A stretch of DNA of 64,000 bases from Selaginella tamariscina. Its lineage: Eukaryota; Streptophyta; Lycopodiopsida; Selaginellales; Selaginellaceae. This document shows positions 1 to 11,178 of this stretch, piece after piece. Every line of letters begins with the position of its first letter. Within the stretch, counting starts at the first letter, position 1. The notes under the pieces are model-generated. The model had not been told where the DNA came from. It was given only the letters and a program-made list of their open reading frames with translations, and searched no databases. Position numbers and translations under genes: made by a program. The DNA lies in the NCBI GenBank assembly GCA_003024785.1, contig PUQB01000074.1, positions 248,001 to 312,000 on the forward strand, read 5' to 3'.

Positions 1-2646
1 CAACGAAAGCCCATCTATGGAGGGGATTCCATCTGGATCTTACTTCAAGAAGATCCATCTGGATGTCTACTTGAAAATCTTCAGACTCATCGAGTAGGTG
101 TATTGTCAGGAGATATTGCTTCACAATACAGAAAATCAGCAAGTGGAGCAATCTTCCCTCTTCACATTGAAGAAGAACACAGCGACATCATAAGGAGATT
201 GAGAGGGTGGCTCGGTCTCAGGTTCTCTACAGATCACGTTCAATTTGCTTAGGAAGCTTCGGGAGCTGGAAGAGTGTGCCGAGAACACTAGAACAGCTGC
301 AGTCGGGGATCACACATGTTGATTCGGATCGCAAAAGAAAATCATCAATCGTTTTGTCAGCTGCACCTGTGGCATCTCATGCTGCAATAAGTCACAAGGA
401 AATGATGTTGGATGATAAGATTTATCCTTGTAGGGTTAAATATTGCAGCGTCAACCCAAACTTCAATTACAGGCCACTCAACCAGGAACGTGTAGCTGAG
501 CTCATGGAGAAGATGAAGGACGACAATTCTTATACCGTTCCACATAATGCTGTTTTGTGTCCATACTATGAAAGAAGGAAGGGCGCTGACAAAGTCTGGA
601 TCACAACACCAGAACAACTCATGAAGATTCAGACGGAGAATAAAAATCTATCAAGTACTACATCATTAGTGGCCAGCACACAATAACGGCAGCCCAACGA
701 CTTCTCGAAACACAACAAAGGAACGATGGCAACAAAACTTTCCGAGCATACCCGTGAGAAGCTGACAAAAAGATCGGCGTTTTTAGCTAAGCCGAATCTC
801 ACAATCGAGCAGTACCATAAGTTATCGGCGGAATGGGACGCTGCCGACACCAACCACTACAACAGCAAAATATGGGAGAAGTTTAAACACACGCGAGCCG
901 TGTGGGAATCTCTTCAGCGACCACAAAGAGCTACCGCAGGGAATACACAATCTGCGGAATACCGGGTAAGCAAATTGTTTGGGCGGGATTTATCTCGCCG
1001 GTATATTAATCTGTCTTTTTCCTCAGAGAGTTGAAGAAATTGCAGCAGTTGATTTTGCCCAGGTGGGCGGGAAGGAAACATCCTTTCTGATGATGTTGAT
1101 TTCTTGCCCCGAAGATAGGATCTTTGCCAAATGGTTGGGGATTATGGAATCCTTTTCAAAAGGAACACTGAAGAAGAAGCAGACAAGTGAAGGGGAGCCC
1201 TCAGAAAAGTCTGCAAAGAAACCCAGTAAGACGCCGAAGGCTAAGTCTGTTCAATCTACAAAGGATGTAGACAACGATTTCAAGCTCACATGGTTGAAGC
1301 CTTTAAATGGAACAACGATGGAGGAGATGGAAGTCTTGGCTGATTTGGTGATCGATGGCAAACTACAAATTAATAACAGCAGCCCAACCTCTCCTTTTCA
1401 TCTCAAGGCAATGGAGTTGAAGACGGTCAGGCATTTCAAGGAGTGGTTGGGAATACACTGCCACAAACTGGGTTGGACCTCGACTTCAACATATGAAGAG
1501 GTCAGCAAATATTTGCATGTGACGAACGATGATATGCTTGTCGAATGGGTGAACCAATCGGAAGATCTAGGCAAGAATCTATTGCACGCCAACGCCAAAA
1601 AGGAGAACATTGGGATGACGCCTTCTCTTATGGCAGTCCTTCAGCAGCGGAGAACCGAATTGAACCTTATAAAGGAGGATGCTACGAATCACGACAAGCC
1701 CTACAGATGTTTGTTGTTAGATTCGGAGACTTTATGGGGTAACATCACTGCTTGTAGGAAACCGTTTCAATTGTTCGTGATGGATCGGCGGGTGTCAAAA
1801 AATCTTTCGACAGATAGGGCACTAGAGGATCTGGTGGAGAAACTTAGCCGTGCAAGCATATACATAGAAGGTATTTATTATTGAATTCATGCTTGCGCTC
1901 TTCACTGATACCTACTTTTTCAGGTATTTATTTCTTGATTCTTGCTCATGTCACCGATACTTTTGCCTTCGCCTTCGCCAAGAAGAATAGACATCGTTGG
2001 ACAGGATTTTATATGAACGATGCTAATCCCAAGTGCATTGATACCGTTGTTCACTTGGTTGTTAGGAATGCGCCAAACAATTTCAAGCTTCCAAATGACT
2101 GGCCAGGCATCTGTTTGCACTCCAACGGCCCTGAACCTCCATCCGATACACCGATAGGTGAGTGACGTATTCGGCAATGTACGTTATCCAAACATTACAA
2201 GTCAAGCGGCACGGAGCATCGTCAACTTGATTAGGGGTCCTCACAGTGATGCGTGGGTTTTTGACTACTGCACTAGGGGGTCCGTCTTGAAGGAGTGTTA
2301 CCTTCGGCATACATGTGTGTTTGCCGTTGAAAAGGATAAGACCATGGTTGAGGACCTGAACAAGTGGATAGATTGGGTCTCAACTGAGTACCCCAACGAA
2401 TCCATAAAGGCGTATTTGAGAAAGTTCCCTCCAGATAAGTGCGATAGCTCTGAAGGTGAATCTGGTTCAATCTCGGAGTCTGAGAACGAACTTCAATCAG
2501 ATATTAGACCGAGGAGTACAGAACATTCGCACACTCCAGGACCCATGGAAACATCAATAGAAGATGCAGAAGATCTTGAACCATCTCACAAGCGGCTTAG
2601 ACCTTCTTCGCCTCACTCAGAAGGTAATAGCGAAGAAGAATTGTAA
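1..2646 (+). CDS. ParB/Srx-like domain fused to a degenerate N4/N6 DNA methyltransferase-like domain (5' partial, frameshifted)
   Basis: Seen: an open frame from base 1 to 249, then a block at 390-720 with ParB-like spacing. It holds NYRPLNQERVAELMEKM, then, after a 1-nt shift near 645, IISGQHTITAAQRLL, resembling the ParB 'I-GQHR-AA' core. A Lys/Ser-rich linker lies near 1150-1270. The C-terminal part (about 1640-2430) has LLLDSETLWG where a DPPW/Y motif would sit. Further on it has FDYCTRGSVL followed by AVEKD, resembling motif I (DPFxGSGS ... GIEKD). Known: beta-class N4/N6 methyltransferases have DPPY before FxGxG, and phage or plasmid proteins often fuse ParB to such a domain. Inferred: a eukaryotic relative with a probably dead catalytic centre. 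Two introns (966-1026, 1871-1923) splice in frame. Apparent shifts near 250, 645, 755 and 2158 suggest a decaying gene or sequence errors. The stop is at 2644-2646, and the tail is acidic and Ser-rich. The start lies outside the window. Confidence 0.6.
966..1026 (+). other. spliceosomal intron, 61 nt
   Basis: The donor is GTAAGC and the acceptor CTTTTTCCTCAG. Removal joins codon CGG at 963-965 to AGA at 1027 in phase 0, and the frame stays open on both sides. Confidence 0.75.
1871..1923 (+). other. spliceosomal intron, 53 nt
   Basis: The donor is GTATTT and the acceptor CTACTTTTTCAG. Splicing in phase 1 replaces an immediate stop with an open frame continuing as GIYFLILAHVTDTFAF. At 53 nt it is short for a plant intron. 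Confidence 0.7.
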
Positions 2647-2925
2647 TGAATTGATAGAGTGATGAATAGTTGTAAATGAGTGTAACATAAGGCATTTTTG
2701 TATATTTCTTTTATATTTGTACAGAAAATAAATTCTCAAGGATTAATGAAGCTTTTAGTTCAAACATGGGTCACACATTAACAAGGTAAATAATATACCT
2801 TGATAATTTTAAGGTCAGCTAATTATCATTTTGCAGATGTAATGAAATAATTGAGAACATGGATTTTCAGCATTGCATGAGGTAAGAGAGGGGTTTGGCG
2901 ACAATTTCTTGTGCCACATGTCAGA

Positions 2926-4108
2926 ATGACAGAGTTCATGCAGGAAATGGATAATAATGCAGCTCAAAACATCGTTACCATGGGGGCCACTTCATCATCA
3001 TTTTTATTGGCTTCAATTCCGAAATCAATTTCTTCAGCGCATGCAATATCTGAATCTTGTAAGGATGATGTACAATTAAATGATGAAGGGATAGGCAACG
3101 AGATAGTGGCAACGGATAAATGTGAAAGGGAGCAAACAAGTGATTTGCAAAGTATTCAAGAGGCAACGCTATCTCATGTTACTCATGGCCATATTGTGTT
3201 GTTGGATGTCAATGGTGTTCTGCTTCATCGACAAAGGCCCGAGATAGAAAAAAGAAATCAAACAAGGAGATTTCATTCCTTGTCATGGTAAATTTCGATA
3301 TGATATTATTTTTCGTCCAGGGTTGGATCGTCTCTTTCAAAAGCTTAAGGAGATGGGTGCGCTTGTGGGGATTTGGTCATGCATGCAGATTCATAACTTA
3401 ACACCGCTGTTGAATTTACTTAAGAAACATTGTAGTGTTGCAGAAGAGGTGATTCGTAAAGATTGGATTTTTGACCAGCGAATATGTTATAAACCTCTCG
3501 AATTTCACAATATAAGAAAGGAAAGCAAGCCATACTTCTTCAAGAATGAAAGAATAATTGGGACTCATGGGGAGATCAGTCGCTTAAGGATAATGAAGAA
3601 GCACAGATGTTAGTAGTAGACGACTCTCCTCAGAAGGCTATGCTCAACCAAAACATTGCTTGTATTCATCCAATCACTTTCGATCCATATTCTGATACCG
3701 ATATCATGGATGAGCTAGTGAACTACTTGGATACGTGCCTCAGAAAGAAGAATCTCGAAAATTTTTGTGAGCAGTATCCACCGTATCATACATTTCCTGA
3801 AGCTTTTCTTTCTCGTGATATTGAATTTTATAAAATGAAGGATAGCAACCGGGCGCTTTATAATATTATTCTTAAGGAACGTCAGTTTTTAGATGAATGC
3901 ACCTTCTCTTATCACATCTTATGTATTAACAAGGATGGCAACTCCCAATTGCATTCGTGAGAGTGTTAAGTGGTGGCAACAACATCAAGATATTGACCAA
4001 AATGATTTGATTAATCCGGAGAGTGATGATTTAGACAAAATGAAAAGATTTCTTTGTATGATAGAAGAAAGTATTTATAAAAAAATTAACATGTTGATAA
4101 GAAAATGA
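2926..4108 (+). pseudogene. FCP1/NIF-homology HAD phosphatase-like gene, frameshifted
   Basis: Seen: a low-complexity N-terminal part (2926-3180), then VLLDVNGVLL (about 3196-3225, HAD motif I), FRPGLDRLFQKLKEMGALVG (about 3311-3370), GIWS, and MLVVDDSPQKAM (3607-3642, HAD motif III/IV), in family order. Known: FCP1/SCP/TIM50 phosphatases use DxDxT/V. A plant subgroup carries DxNG instead, as here (DVNG), so activity is uncertain. The frame breaks near 3250, near 3561 (one base lost before GGGACTCATGG) and near 3900-3960. The downstream frames continue the family sequence, so these are indels rather than a different gene. A possible upstream splice (GTAAGA at 2881) is unproven. It lies 0.28 kb after the ParB-like gene on the same strand. 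The 260 bases after it are AT-rich and hold nothing I recognise. Confidence 0.65.
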
Positions 4109-4369
4109 TTTCATTTGTAATTATGTTTGATAGTATTTCTTCATTATTGTAAACTATTTTTAGAATAATATGAATATTCTAAGATATTTTAGGAATATTC
4201 CTTACTAAGTAAGGTTATTGAAGGATTAATTAATTAATTAATTAATATTTAAGGCTTAATTACATATTAATTAAATGATTAATTAATAATTAAAACTTAA
4301 GTATTAATTAGTAATTTATTTTATATTCCCATTTTCACGTATCATGCCCACTTTAGTTACAACGTGCAT

Positions 4370-4631
4370 AACAATTAGGTTGGAGCTTTTATGCTGACAA
4401 CTCCAAGCTAATCTAGTCATGAGTCTAATCTAGTCATGAGCTAAGAATAGTGTCCCTTATCCTCTAGGCATATCCTGTAGCATATCCTATAGGCATATCC
4501 TATAGGAATATCCTATAGGTATATCCTGTAGGAATATCCTACAGGCATATCCTGTAACCCGTATCCTGTATCCGAAATCCTGCATCCTGTATCCTGTATC
4601 CGGAATCCTGTATCCTGTATCGGGTTGTGAC
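4370..4631 (-). repeat. inverted U3 fragment of the A/D/E LTR
   Basis: Read on the minus strand from 4631 it starts TGTCACAACCCGATAC and continues through the CCTGTAGGATAT-type repeats to the TATA-like ATAAAAGC and the CCTAATTGTT block. It matches bases 1 to about 315 of the LTR at 6994. The rest of the LTR is missing. Its terminal TGTCA end abuts pol sequence, with TGACA/ACA microhomology at the join. Confidence 0.8.
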
Positions 4632-6982
4632 AACAAGCATGTACGACTAGTTCTAGAGCGGCTTCACGAGCATGGCCTGTACGCAAAGTTGGAGAACTGT
4701 TTTTTTCGATAGGGATTCGTGGAGTTCTTGGGCTACATCGTCTCTCATGCTGGCATTTCCATGGACATGCACAAGGTGAAGACCATCGTGGAGTGGGAGA
4801 GGCCCAAGTCGATACGAGATGTACAATGTTTCCTTGGCTTTGCAACTTCTACATGCGGTTCATACAGGACTTCTCCAAGCGTGTACTTCCACTCACAAAA
4901 CTCACCAAGCGCACAGGGCTTTTCTCTTGGTCCGACAAGGCGGAACACGCGTTCACGACACTCAAAGACGTCTTCACGACAGCCTCCAATTTTAGCACAT
5001 CCTGACCCTTCTCATCCTTTCTTCATTGAAGCAGATGCCTCGGATTTTGCAGTAGGATCCGTCCTATCGCAAGTTGGAGAAGACAAGTTGCTTCATCCTG
5101 TAGCTTTTCACTCTCGTAAGTTCCTGTTGGCGGAGATCAATTACGAGATTCATGACAAGGAACTCAAGGCCATTGTGGATTCGTTTGAGGAGTGGCGGCA
5201 TTTCCTGGAAGGTGTTGCACATCCTGTACAAGTTCTTACGGATCACAAGAACCTGGAGTACTTTCAAACGGCTCGAGTTCTCAGTCGGCGACAGGCTAGG
5301 TGAGCGGAGTTCCTATCACGTTTTGACTTCGTCATCGTCTATAGGCCTAGTTTTTGAAATGGCAAGGCAGACGCATTGTCTAGGCGCTCTTACCTTGCAC
5401 CAAGCCCGGGCGATCCTGCATTTGACTGTCAAAGGCAAGTGTTGTTGGGTCCTGATCGATTTTGGCTTGCAGCACTGCAGGTTCATCAGGCTCCAGCAAA
5501 TTCAACACTCCTACAGGACGTCCATTCGCAGTTGGCTACAGACGACTTGGCAAAGAATGTGTTCTCACACATTCATCCTAACGTTGCAAGCTCCTCTTCC
5601 TCCAGTTCCCGTCCAGACTACAACCTGTTCACCATACAGGATGGACTCCTGTACCGGGAAGGTCTCTTGTACATTCCTGTTGGTATTTTCAGGACTCGTG
5701 TGGTACAGGATTGTCATGATACCCCGGCTACATGACATTTTGGTGTGGCCAAGACAGTGGAGTTGGTGACTTGCAACTATTGGTGGCCTGGGTTGCGAGG
5801 TTTTGTGGAGAGGTTTGTACGGAGTTGTGACACTTGTAGCAGGTCGAAGATGCCTCATTGCACCCTCTGGTCTTCTTCGTCCTCTTCCTGTTCCTTCTGC
5901 TCCTTGGAGATCCATTTCTATGGATTTCCTCACAGATCTTCCTCCTTCTTATGGATTCGATGCAGTTCTTGTGGTGGTTGACCGTTTCACCAAGTAGACT
6001 CATTTCCTACCCTGCAACAAGACAGCTACAGGTCAGACAACTACCGAGTTGGTGATCCGTGAGGTGTTCCGACATCATGGTCTTCCTGAGAGCATTGTTT
6101 CCAATCGAGGTCCACAATTCATGTCCAAGTTTTGGCGAGAGCTTCTCCGGAGTCTACAGGTTAAAGCGGATCTTTCTTCAAGATATCACCACAAACCGAT
6201 GGGCAGTCCGAATGCACAATTTAGACCTTGGAACAGTATCTTCGTTGCTTCATCAGTTATCAGTAGGACGACTAGTTGGACCTTCTTTCAATGGCGGAGT
6301 TTGCCTACAACAACTCCGTTCACGCATCTATAGGACAGACACCTTTTTTTGCTCTTACAGGCCACCATCCATGTTTTGACTTTGCTCCTCCCACTTCTCC
6401 TTCTTCCGCTCCTGCAGTACAGGATCATCTTCAGCATTTTTGGCAGGTACAGGATGACCTCCAGGTTCATCTTCAGCAGGCACAGGAACGATACAAGCAT
6501 CATGCTGATGCTCATTGTCAGCCGGCACCTGCATACAAGATTGGTGATTTCGTGTGGCTTCTTCGTCGACACATTCGCACCAACAGGCCTTCTTCTAAGT
6601 TGGATTTTCAACGATTGGGCCCTTACAGGATCGTGGCGGAGGTAAATCCTGTAGCTTTCCGACTCGAGTTACCATCCACGGTAAAACTTCATCCTGTGTT
6701 TCACATCTCCTTGTTGGAGCCGTATCATCCTTCTTCTCTTCCCGGTCGTGTCCCCCTCCTGTGGTCATTGACACTGAACCTGAGTACGAAGTTGCAGCCA
6801 TCCTTGATTCTCGTCTTCATCGCCACCAACTCCAATACTTGGTGGATTGGAAAGGGTATTTGCTTACTGATCGCACTTGGGAACCTGCATCCAACTTACT
6901 CCATGCTTCTTCCAAGGTTGCTGCCTTCCATCGGCATTATCCTTCTAAACCAGGTCCCAAGACTCGTGGAACTCGTCTTTAG
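4632..6982 (+). pseudogene. element A pol remnant: RT end, RNase H, integrase, chromodomain
   Basis: The domains lie in gypsy order. The end of the RT is at 4632-4860 ([20 protein letters not shown]). RNase H is at 4990-5300 ([29 protein letters not shown]). Integrase runs from about 5690 to 6300 ([38 protein letters not shown]). The GPY-like tail is at 6540-6730 (KLDFQRLGPYRIVAEVNPVA). The chromodomain is at 6775-6930 ([17 protein letters not shown]). At least six frame changes and an in-frame TAG after FTK make it inactive. Confidence 0.85.
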
Positions 6983-6993
6983 GAAGGAGGTGC
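6979..6993 (+). other. polypurine tract of element A
   Basis: TTTAGGAAGGAGGTGC lies directly before the 3' LTR (TGTCACGACC). Elements D and E have the corresponding purine-rich stretch, which supports its role as plus-strand primer. Confidence 0.7.
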
Positions 6994-7213
6994 TGTCACG
7001 ACCCGATACAGAATACAGGATTCCGAATACATGATATGGGTTGCAAGACTTTCCTACAGGATTCCGGATATAGGATATGGGTTGCAGGACTTTCCTACAG
7101 GATATTCCTACCAGGATTCCGGACACAGGATACGGTTGCAGGATATTCCTACAGGATATGCCACAGGATATGCCTAGAGGATAAGGGACATGTGGACTCA
7201 TCTTAGCCTCTGC

Positions 7214-7241
7214 CTGCATGCAGTCACTTTGCATGCATGCA
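7214..7241 (+). promoter_or_regulatory. two RY-type palindromes in the LTR U3
   Basis: CTGCATGCAG (7214-7223) and TGCATGCATGCA (7230-7241) lie about 45-75 bp upstream of the TATA-like box. CATGCATG is the RY element bound by plant B3 factors of the ABI3/FUS3/LEC2 group. The same pair is present in both LTRs of E (54134-54172, 59742-59771) and absent from D. The function is inferred. Confidence 0.5.
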
Positions 7242-7286
7242 ACCACTTTTAGCACTCATGCCTAGATTAGCTCTTAGAGTTGTGAG

Positions 7287-7330
7287 CATAAAAGCTCCGA
7301 CCTAATTGTTGTATAATCAGTTACTATCAA
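7287..7330 (+). promoter_or_regulatory. LTR core promoter and putative self-primer
   Basis: A TATA-like CATAAAAG (7287-7294) is followed about 30 nt later by GTTACTATCAA (7320-7330), the expected 5' end of the transcript. That 11-mer is exactly complementary to the primer binding site of element E. Confidence 0.55.
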
Positions 7331-7708
7331 CACCAGTCTTACTACGATCAATCTCGTCTTGTCTTGTTCTTGTCTTGTTTCCTGTCCTGCTCCTGTCTCG
7401 CTCTTATTTCCTGTCCTGCTCCTGGATCCTGTTCTGCTCCTGGATCCTGCCCTGCTCCTGTCTTGTTCCCGGATCTTGTCCTATTTCTGTCTTATTCCTG
7501 GATCCTTTCTTGCTCCCGGATCCTGTCCTGTTTCTATCTTATTCTTGGATCCTGTCTTGCTCCCAGATCCTATCCTGATCCTGTCTTGCTCCTGGATCTA
7601 TCCTGTTCCTATTCCTAGTTCCGTCCTGCTCTTGATCTTGTTCCTGAGTCAAGCCTTCCTGTTCTTGGAATCCTGCTCTCTTCCTGGTTCCTGGATCGTG
7701 GCTTGACA

Positions 7709-9158
7709 ATATATACATATACATACACACAGAAAACATATGATATATATGTACATATACAAAATAGATATGTGTGTGTGTGTGTGGAATTAACAGAAAA
7801 AAACTTGTTGGAATATGTGGAGAATAAATTAAGTCTACCCAAAGAGACCTAAGAAGATTTTATCCCATCTTCACCATAAAATTCCCTCAAATCCCCATGA
7901 ATTGCATCTACACATATACATGTATTGCTAAGGAATGATTAAAAGTGGATTAAGTATCTAAAGAGATGAACAACCATCACAAATTATTGAAGAACAAAAA
8001 TAAGATTATGCAATCTTTATTATGAAGATCTCAAGTTGCACAGAGCTGCCATATCCAAGTCAGATGGGATGTCATAAATTGAGGCTCACGAACCCTAGCC
8101 AAAGCCCCATTTATTGATGGACACGTTAGATGACACATATAATTTGTTTAATTAACAACATTTAGTATTTTTATTATTTAATTGGCCTAGCTTAAATATA
8201 AGGTTTTGTGGGTCTGAGTCTCTCAATTGGTAATATATTTTGTTTGTGAGTTGTATATTTCTTTCGATTGTGAGCAGTGGTATAGGTACAAGTATATCAC
8301 TCCTCTCGTCTTTCACTATCTCCCATAGTGAAAGTCTATTGGACATATACATGTATATGAATTTATGATCCATCTATTCTCTCTTGTCTCTTTCTCACAC
8401 GCATTAGTACACATGTATATGTTTTTAAGATGCATCTCTCCTCTCTTGTCTCTCTCTCACACACACCTCATAATGAATGGTCTCACACACACACTCCATA
8501 TGTTAAACATTATGTAATAATATATTATGTTAAACATTATGTAATTCAGAAATAAATATATTATATTCTGATAAATTAAAATATTCTTCCTTCCTACCAC
8601 TCATAAAACAAGAGTTGTTTATTTACAAAGTATAAAACTTTCCCTAGTTTAGTTATAGAATATGATTTATTGTCGAAGTACATATACTATGGTGAAATAT
8701 AAATATAATCTAAATGGAAAATTAAGTAAATAGTTTTATTATTATATTTTGGCCCAAAAAATTATACCCAAGTATTTATAAAATTCAACATAATTTTTTT
8801 TTTTTATCTTGTTTATTTTACATTTTGATGTTTGGAGAGCTCTTTGAGTCATCTCAATTGATGGGCATGTCCATCCTAGCCTCATGCTTACACAATAATT
8901 ATCAACGAGGTATTGAAAAACAACAGTCTCTAGGTAGAATAGGAACCACTTACCTAGACAATAAAGGTTAATCTTCTTCAATTCATCTAGGTTTCAATTC
9001 TAGAAGCAATGTTTTCATGCAAAGCATTGGTATATAGTGAGGCAAATGCCAACTTCATGGACCAACAATTTGCACTATATACAAAGTTCTTATGCAACCC
9101 ATTATGATGCAAGGATCAATCAAAGTGATTGATGGCACCCTATCATCTCTGGTATTAT
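7709..9158. repeat. dispersed LTR-like repeat, copy 1 (truncated)
   Basis: This matches 48366-49925 in direct orientation with moderate divergence. Shared landmarks are the AC/AT microsatellite lead-in, TGTTGGAATATGTGGAG (7806), the CTCCCATAGTGAAAGTC block (8321) and GATTGATGGCACCCTATC (9128). It holds no convincing coding sequence. The right-hand copy continues into a tRNA-type primer site, so this may be a long LTR. It stops where the 2-kb repeat at 9159 begins. Confidence 0.65.
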
Positions 9159-11178
9159 TATTAAAGTTTTGATTCAAAAGGTCAATATGTGGCAACATGT
9201 GGCTACCAAGTGGCCATTTGACGTTAAGACCTTAGGTGATCAACGCTAAGTCTTTTAATACGACCCCAAGAGTCCGACTTAGATGCCCAAATAGACATAA
9301 GACTTAAAGTTTTATCTTAAGTTCCTTAAAATAATTATCTCTTGAACCCTAATGGACAATGAAGTGAACTTTAGAAACGTATCCTATAAGACTAGATAGG
9401 CTCATGCCCTAATCCCACCAAAGAGACATGTTTCATACATACCCCTATGACAGAGCTAAGATATCATCACTTACTCCTTGAGAAATCATCTTCATATGGG
9501 TGACAAGAGGACCTTAATCCATGACTAACCCTTAAGGGTTTGAGTGTTTAAGTCATACCCTAGACCTAGGGCTAATACTTAATAAGAACACGAGTGTGTT
9601 CATGTGTTCTGCTAAGTAAAATCTTAAAGATTAAATTTGAATAACCCCAAATACACAATCTTGTGTGTGCTTCATGAAAGGGCTTATGTTAATAAGTTTA
9701 GGTTGTTCAACCTTTAAATCTCAAGAAAAACATCCCTTAGCCAAGTGTGCTAACTACATAATTAGTTACCCTCCCTTGAGCGGATGCCCAAGACTTAACA
9801 CCTTAACGTGAGCACAAGCATGCCTATTTGTTAGAGTGTTCAACCCCTCGACATTAACCCATGACACAACCCCAAAGGACGTGCTGCGAGTGTTATACCA
9901 TGTGTCATCTAACTTAGTATCACATGTTCATGTGACACTATTTATCAAGATATGAATTATCTCGTCATAGCTCTTTAGAGTCAAAATTTACACCTGGTGC
10001 CACGTTCGTGGCTCGCAGATGCTAACATAAAAATCTTCTTTATGAACTTTTAGGAACATGGTAAAGAGAACTTATTAACTAAGATCCCATACTTACAATT
10101 GAACAAGGACATGAATGTATTTTACTTAGCTACAAATGCTACTCTTAACTTGACGTAAAGGAGGAGGTTAGAGACATGTCTCAACTTATGACTCTCAGAA
10201 CATGCACTCTAACAAGACCTCCTAGGCACAAATTTGTCAATGTTAAGAAGTTATTTTAAAGGTGGATGTACCCTTATCGTTTAAAAGTTAAGACAGCACA
10301 ATAAAAGGTTATGCCTTGACACAAGTTAAAGCTTGCACCGATAAAAGAATAATGAACTCAATTATGAGCTCAGGAATTTGCATTACATGTCTTATTTAAT
10401 ATATATGATAAAGCCCCCCCTAATTTTTTTGTTTTATAAAGTGGGTTAGCATGAAATTTCATTTTTAATAAAAATATATTTAACTTAACGACTTTAAACC
10501 CTAACTTAAGGAGGACTAAAATTAGGTCAATCCTAAAGTCCATATCCAACATGTTGAATTCATCAAATTAGGATGTTAAAATGAAGAAAGAGTTTCTAAA
10601 AGGTAAATGTTATATTTATTTAGAGTTTATGAAGTATCTAGTGACATCTAATTAAATTACCCTTAAACACGTAAGTGTACTTCAAGGTTGTTTCTTATTA
10701 CATTTAGGGTTTATCAACAAAATTCGATAAGTAACCATAGCCAAAATTCAATGTAAAGAGGAATCATATTAACAACTATAACACATTCTTCACATTTGAA
10801 AATGTTAATACCCTCATTAATAAATAATTCTAATTCTAAGACTAAATAATGTTAAAAAAAACTAACCAAAATTAACATATCACTTTATGTGAAGTTAGCA
10901 AAAAATTCATATAAATTTCATTACCTCTTTGCATTACGAAAAGTCAAGTACTTCAAATTGTCATTTACTGAGTAATAAACTCAATTATTGGAGGCACCAT
11001 TTACGATATGAAATCACTTAAAGAATTTTGCATGTCTATAGAGTCTATCAATTAAAATATATAACATAATGATTAATTTTTTACTTAACTAAAATTTATA
11101 TTAAAGAATTCTAATTAATATTGATTATTGGCCCTCAGGTTAACAAGGAATAAAGCCTCTCTTTATTCCTTAATATTA
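9159..11178. repeat. 2-kb non-coding dispersed repeat, copy 1 (AT-decayed)
   Basis: This is collinear with 59885-62046 along its full length, with no open reading frame worth reporting. Differences are dominated by C-to-T and G-to-A changes; for example, TGTCAGAGTTTTAACCC in the right copy corresponds to TATTAAAGTTTTGATTC here. It ends at a PPR coding sequence that it truncates. The type is unknown: it could be a solo LTR (TG...CA ends are plausible in copy 2) or another non-autonomous element. Confidence 0.7.

Larger units (their letters stand above)
4370..7708 (+). mobile_element. Ty3/gypsy chromovirus A, 5'-truncated and rearranged
   Basis: This is the same family as elements D and E. It keeps the pol part from late reverse transcriptase to the chromodomain, a polypurine tract and a complete 3' LTR. 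Gag, protease, most of the reverse transcriptase and the 5' LTR are missing. An inverted LTR fragment (4370-4631) sits directly against the truncated pol. Confidence 0.85.
6994..7708 (+). repeat. 3' LTR of element A (715 bp)
   Basis: It begins TGTCACGACC and ends GGCTTGACA, giving TGTCA/TGACA terminal inverted repeats. U3 (6994-7319) carries degenerate CCTACAGGATAT repeats, two RY motifs and a TATA box. The R-U5 part (7320-7708) is a pyrimidine-rich array of about 20-bp imperfect repeats of the CCTGTCCTGCTCCTGGATC type. Confidence 0.9.

Noticed and set aside
7306..7706. Overlapping Ser/Cys/Leu-rich ORFs in the LTR of A (and equivalents in E)
   Set aside because: They are translations of the pyrimidine-rich R-U5 repeat array.
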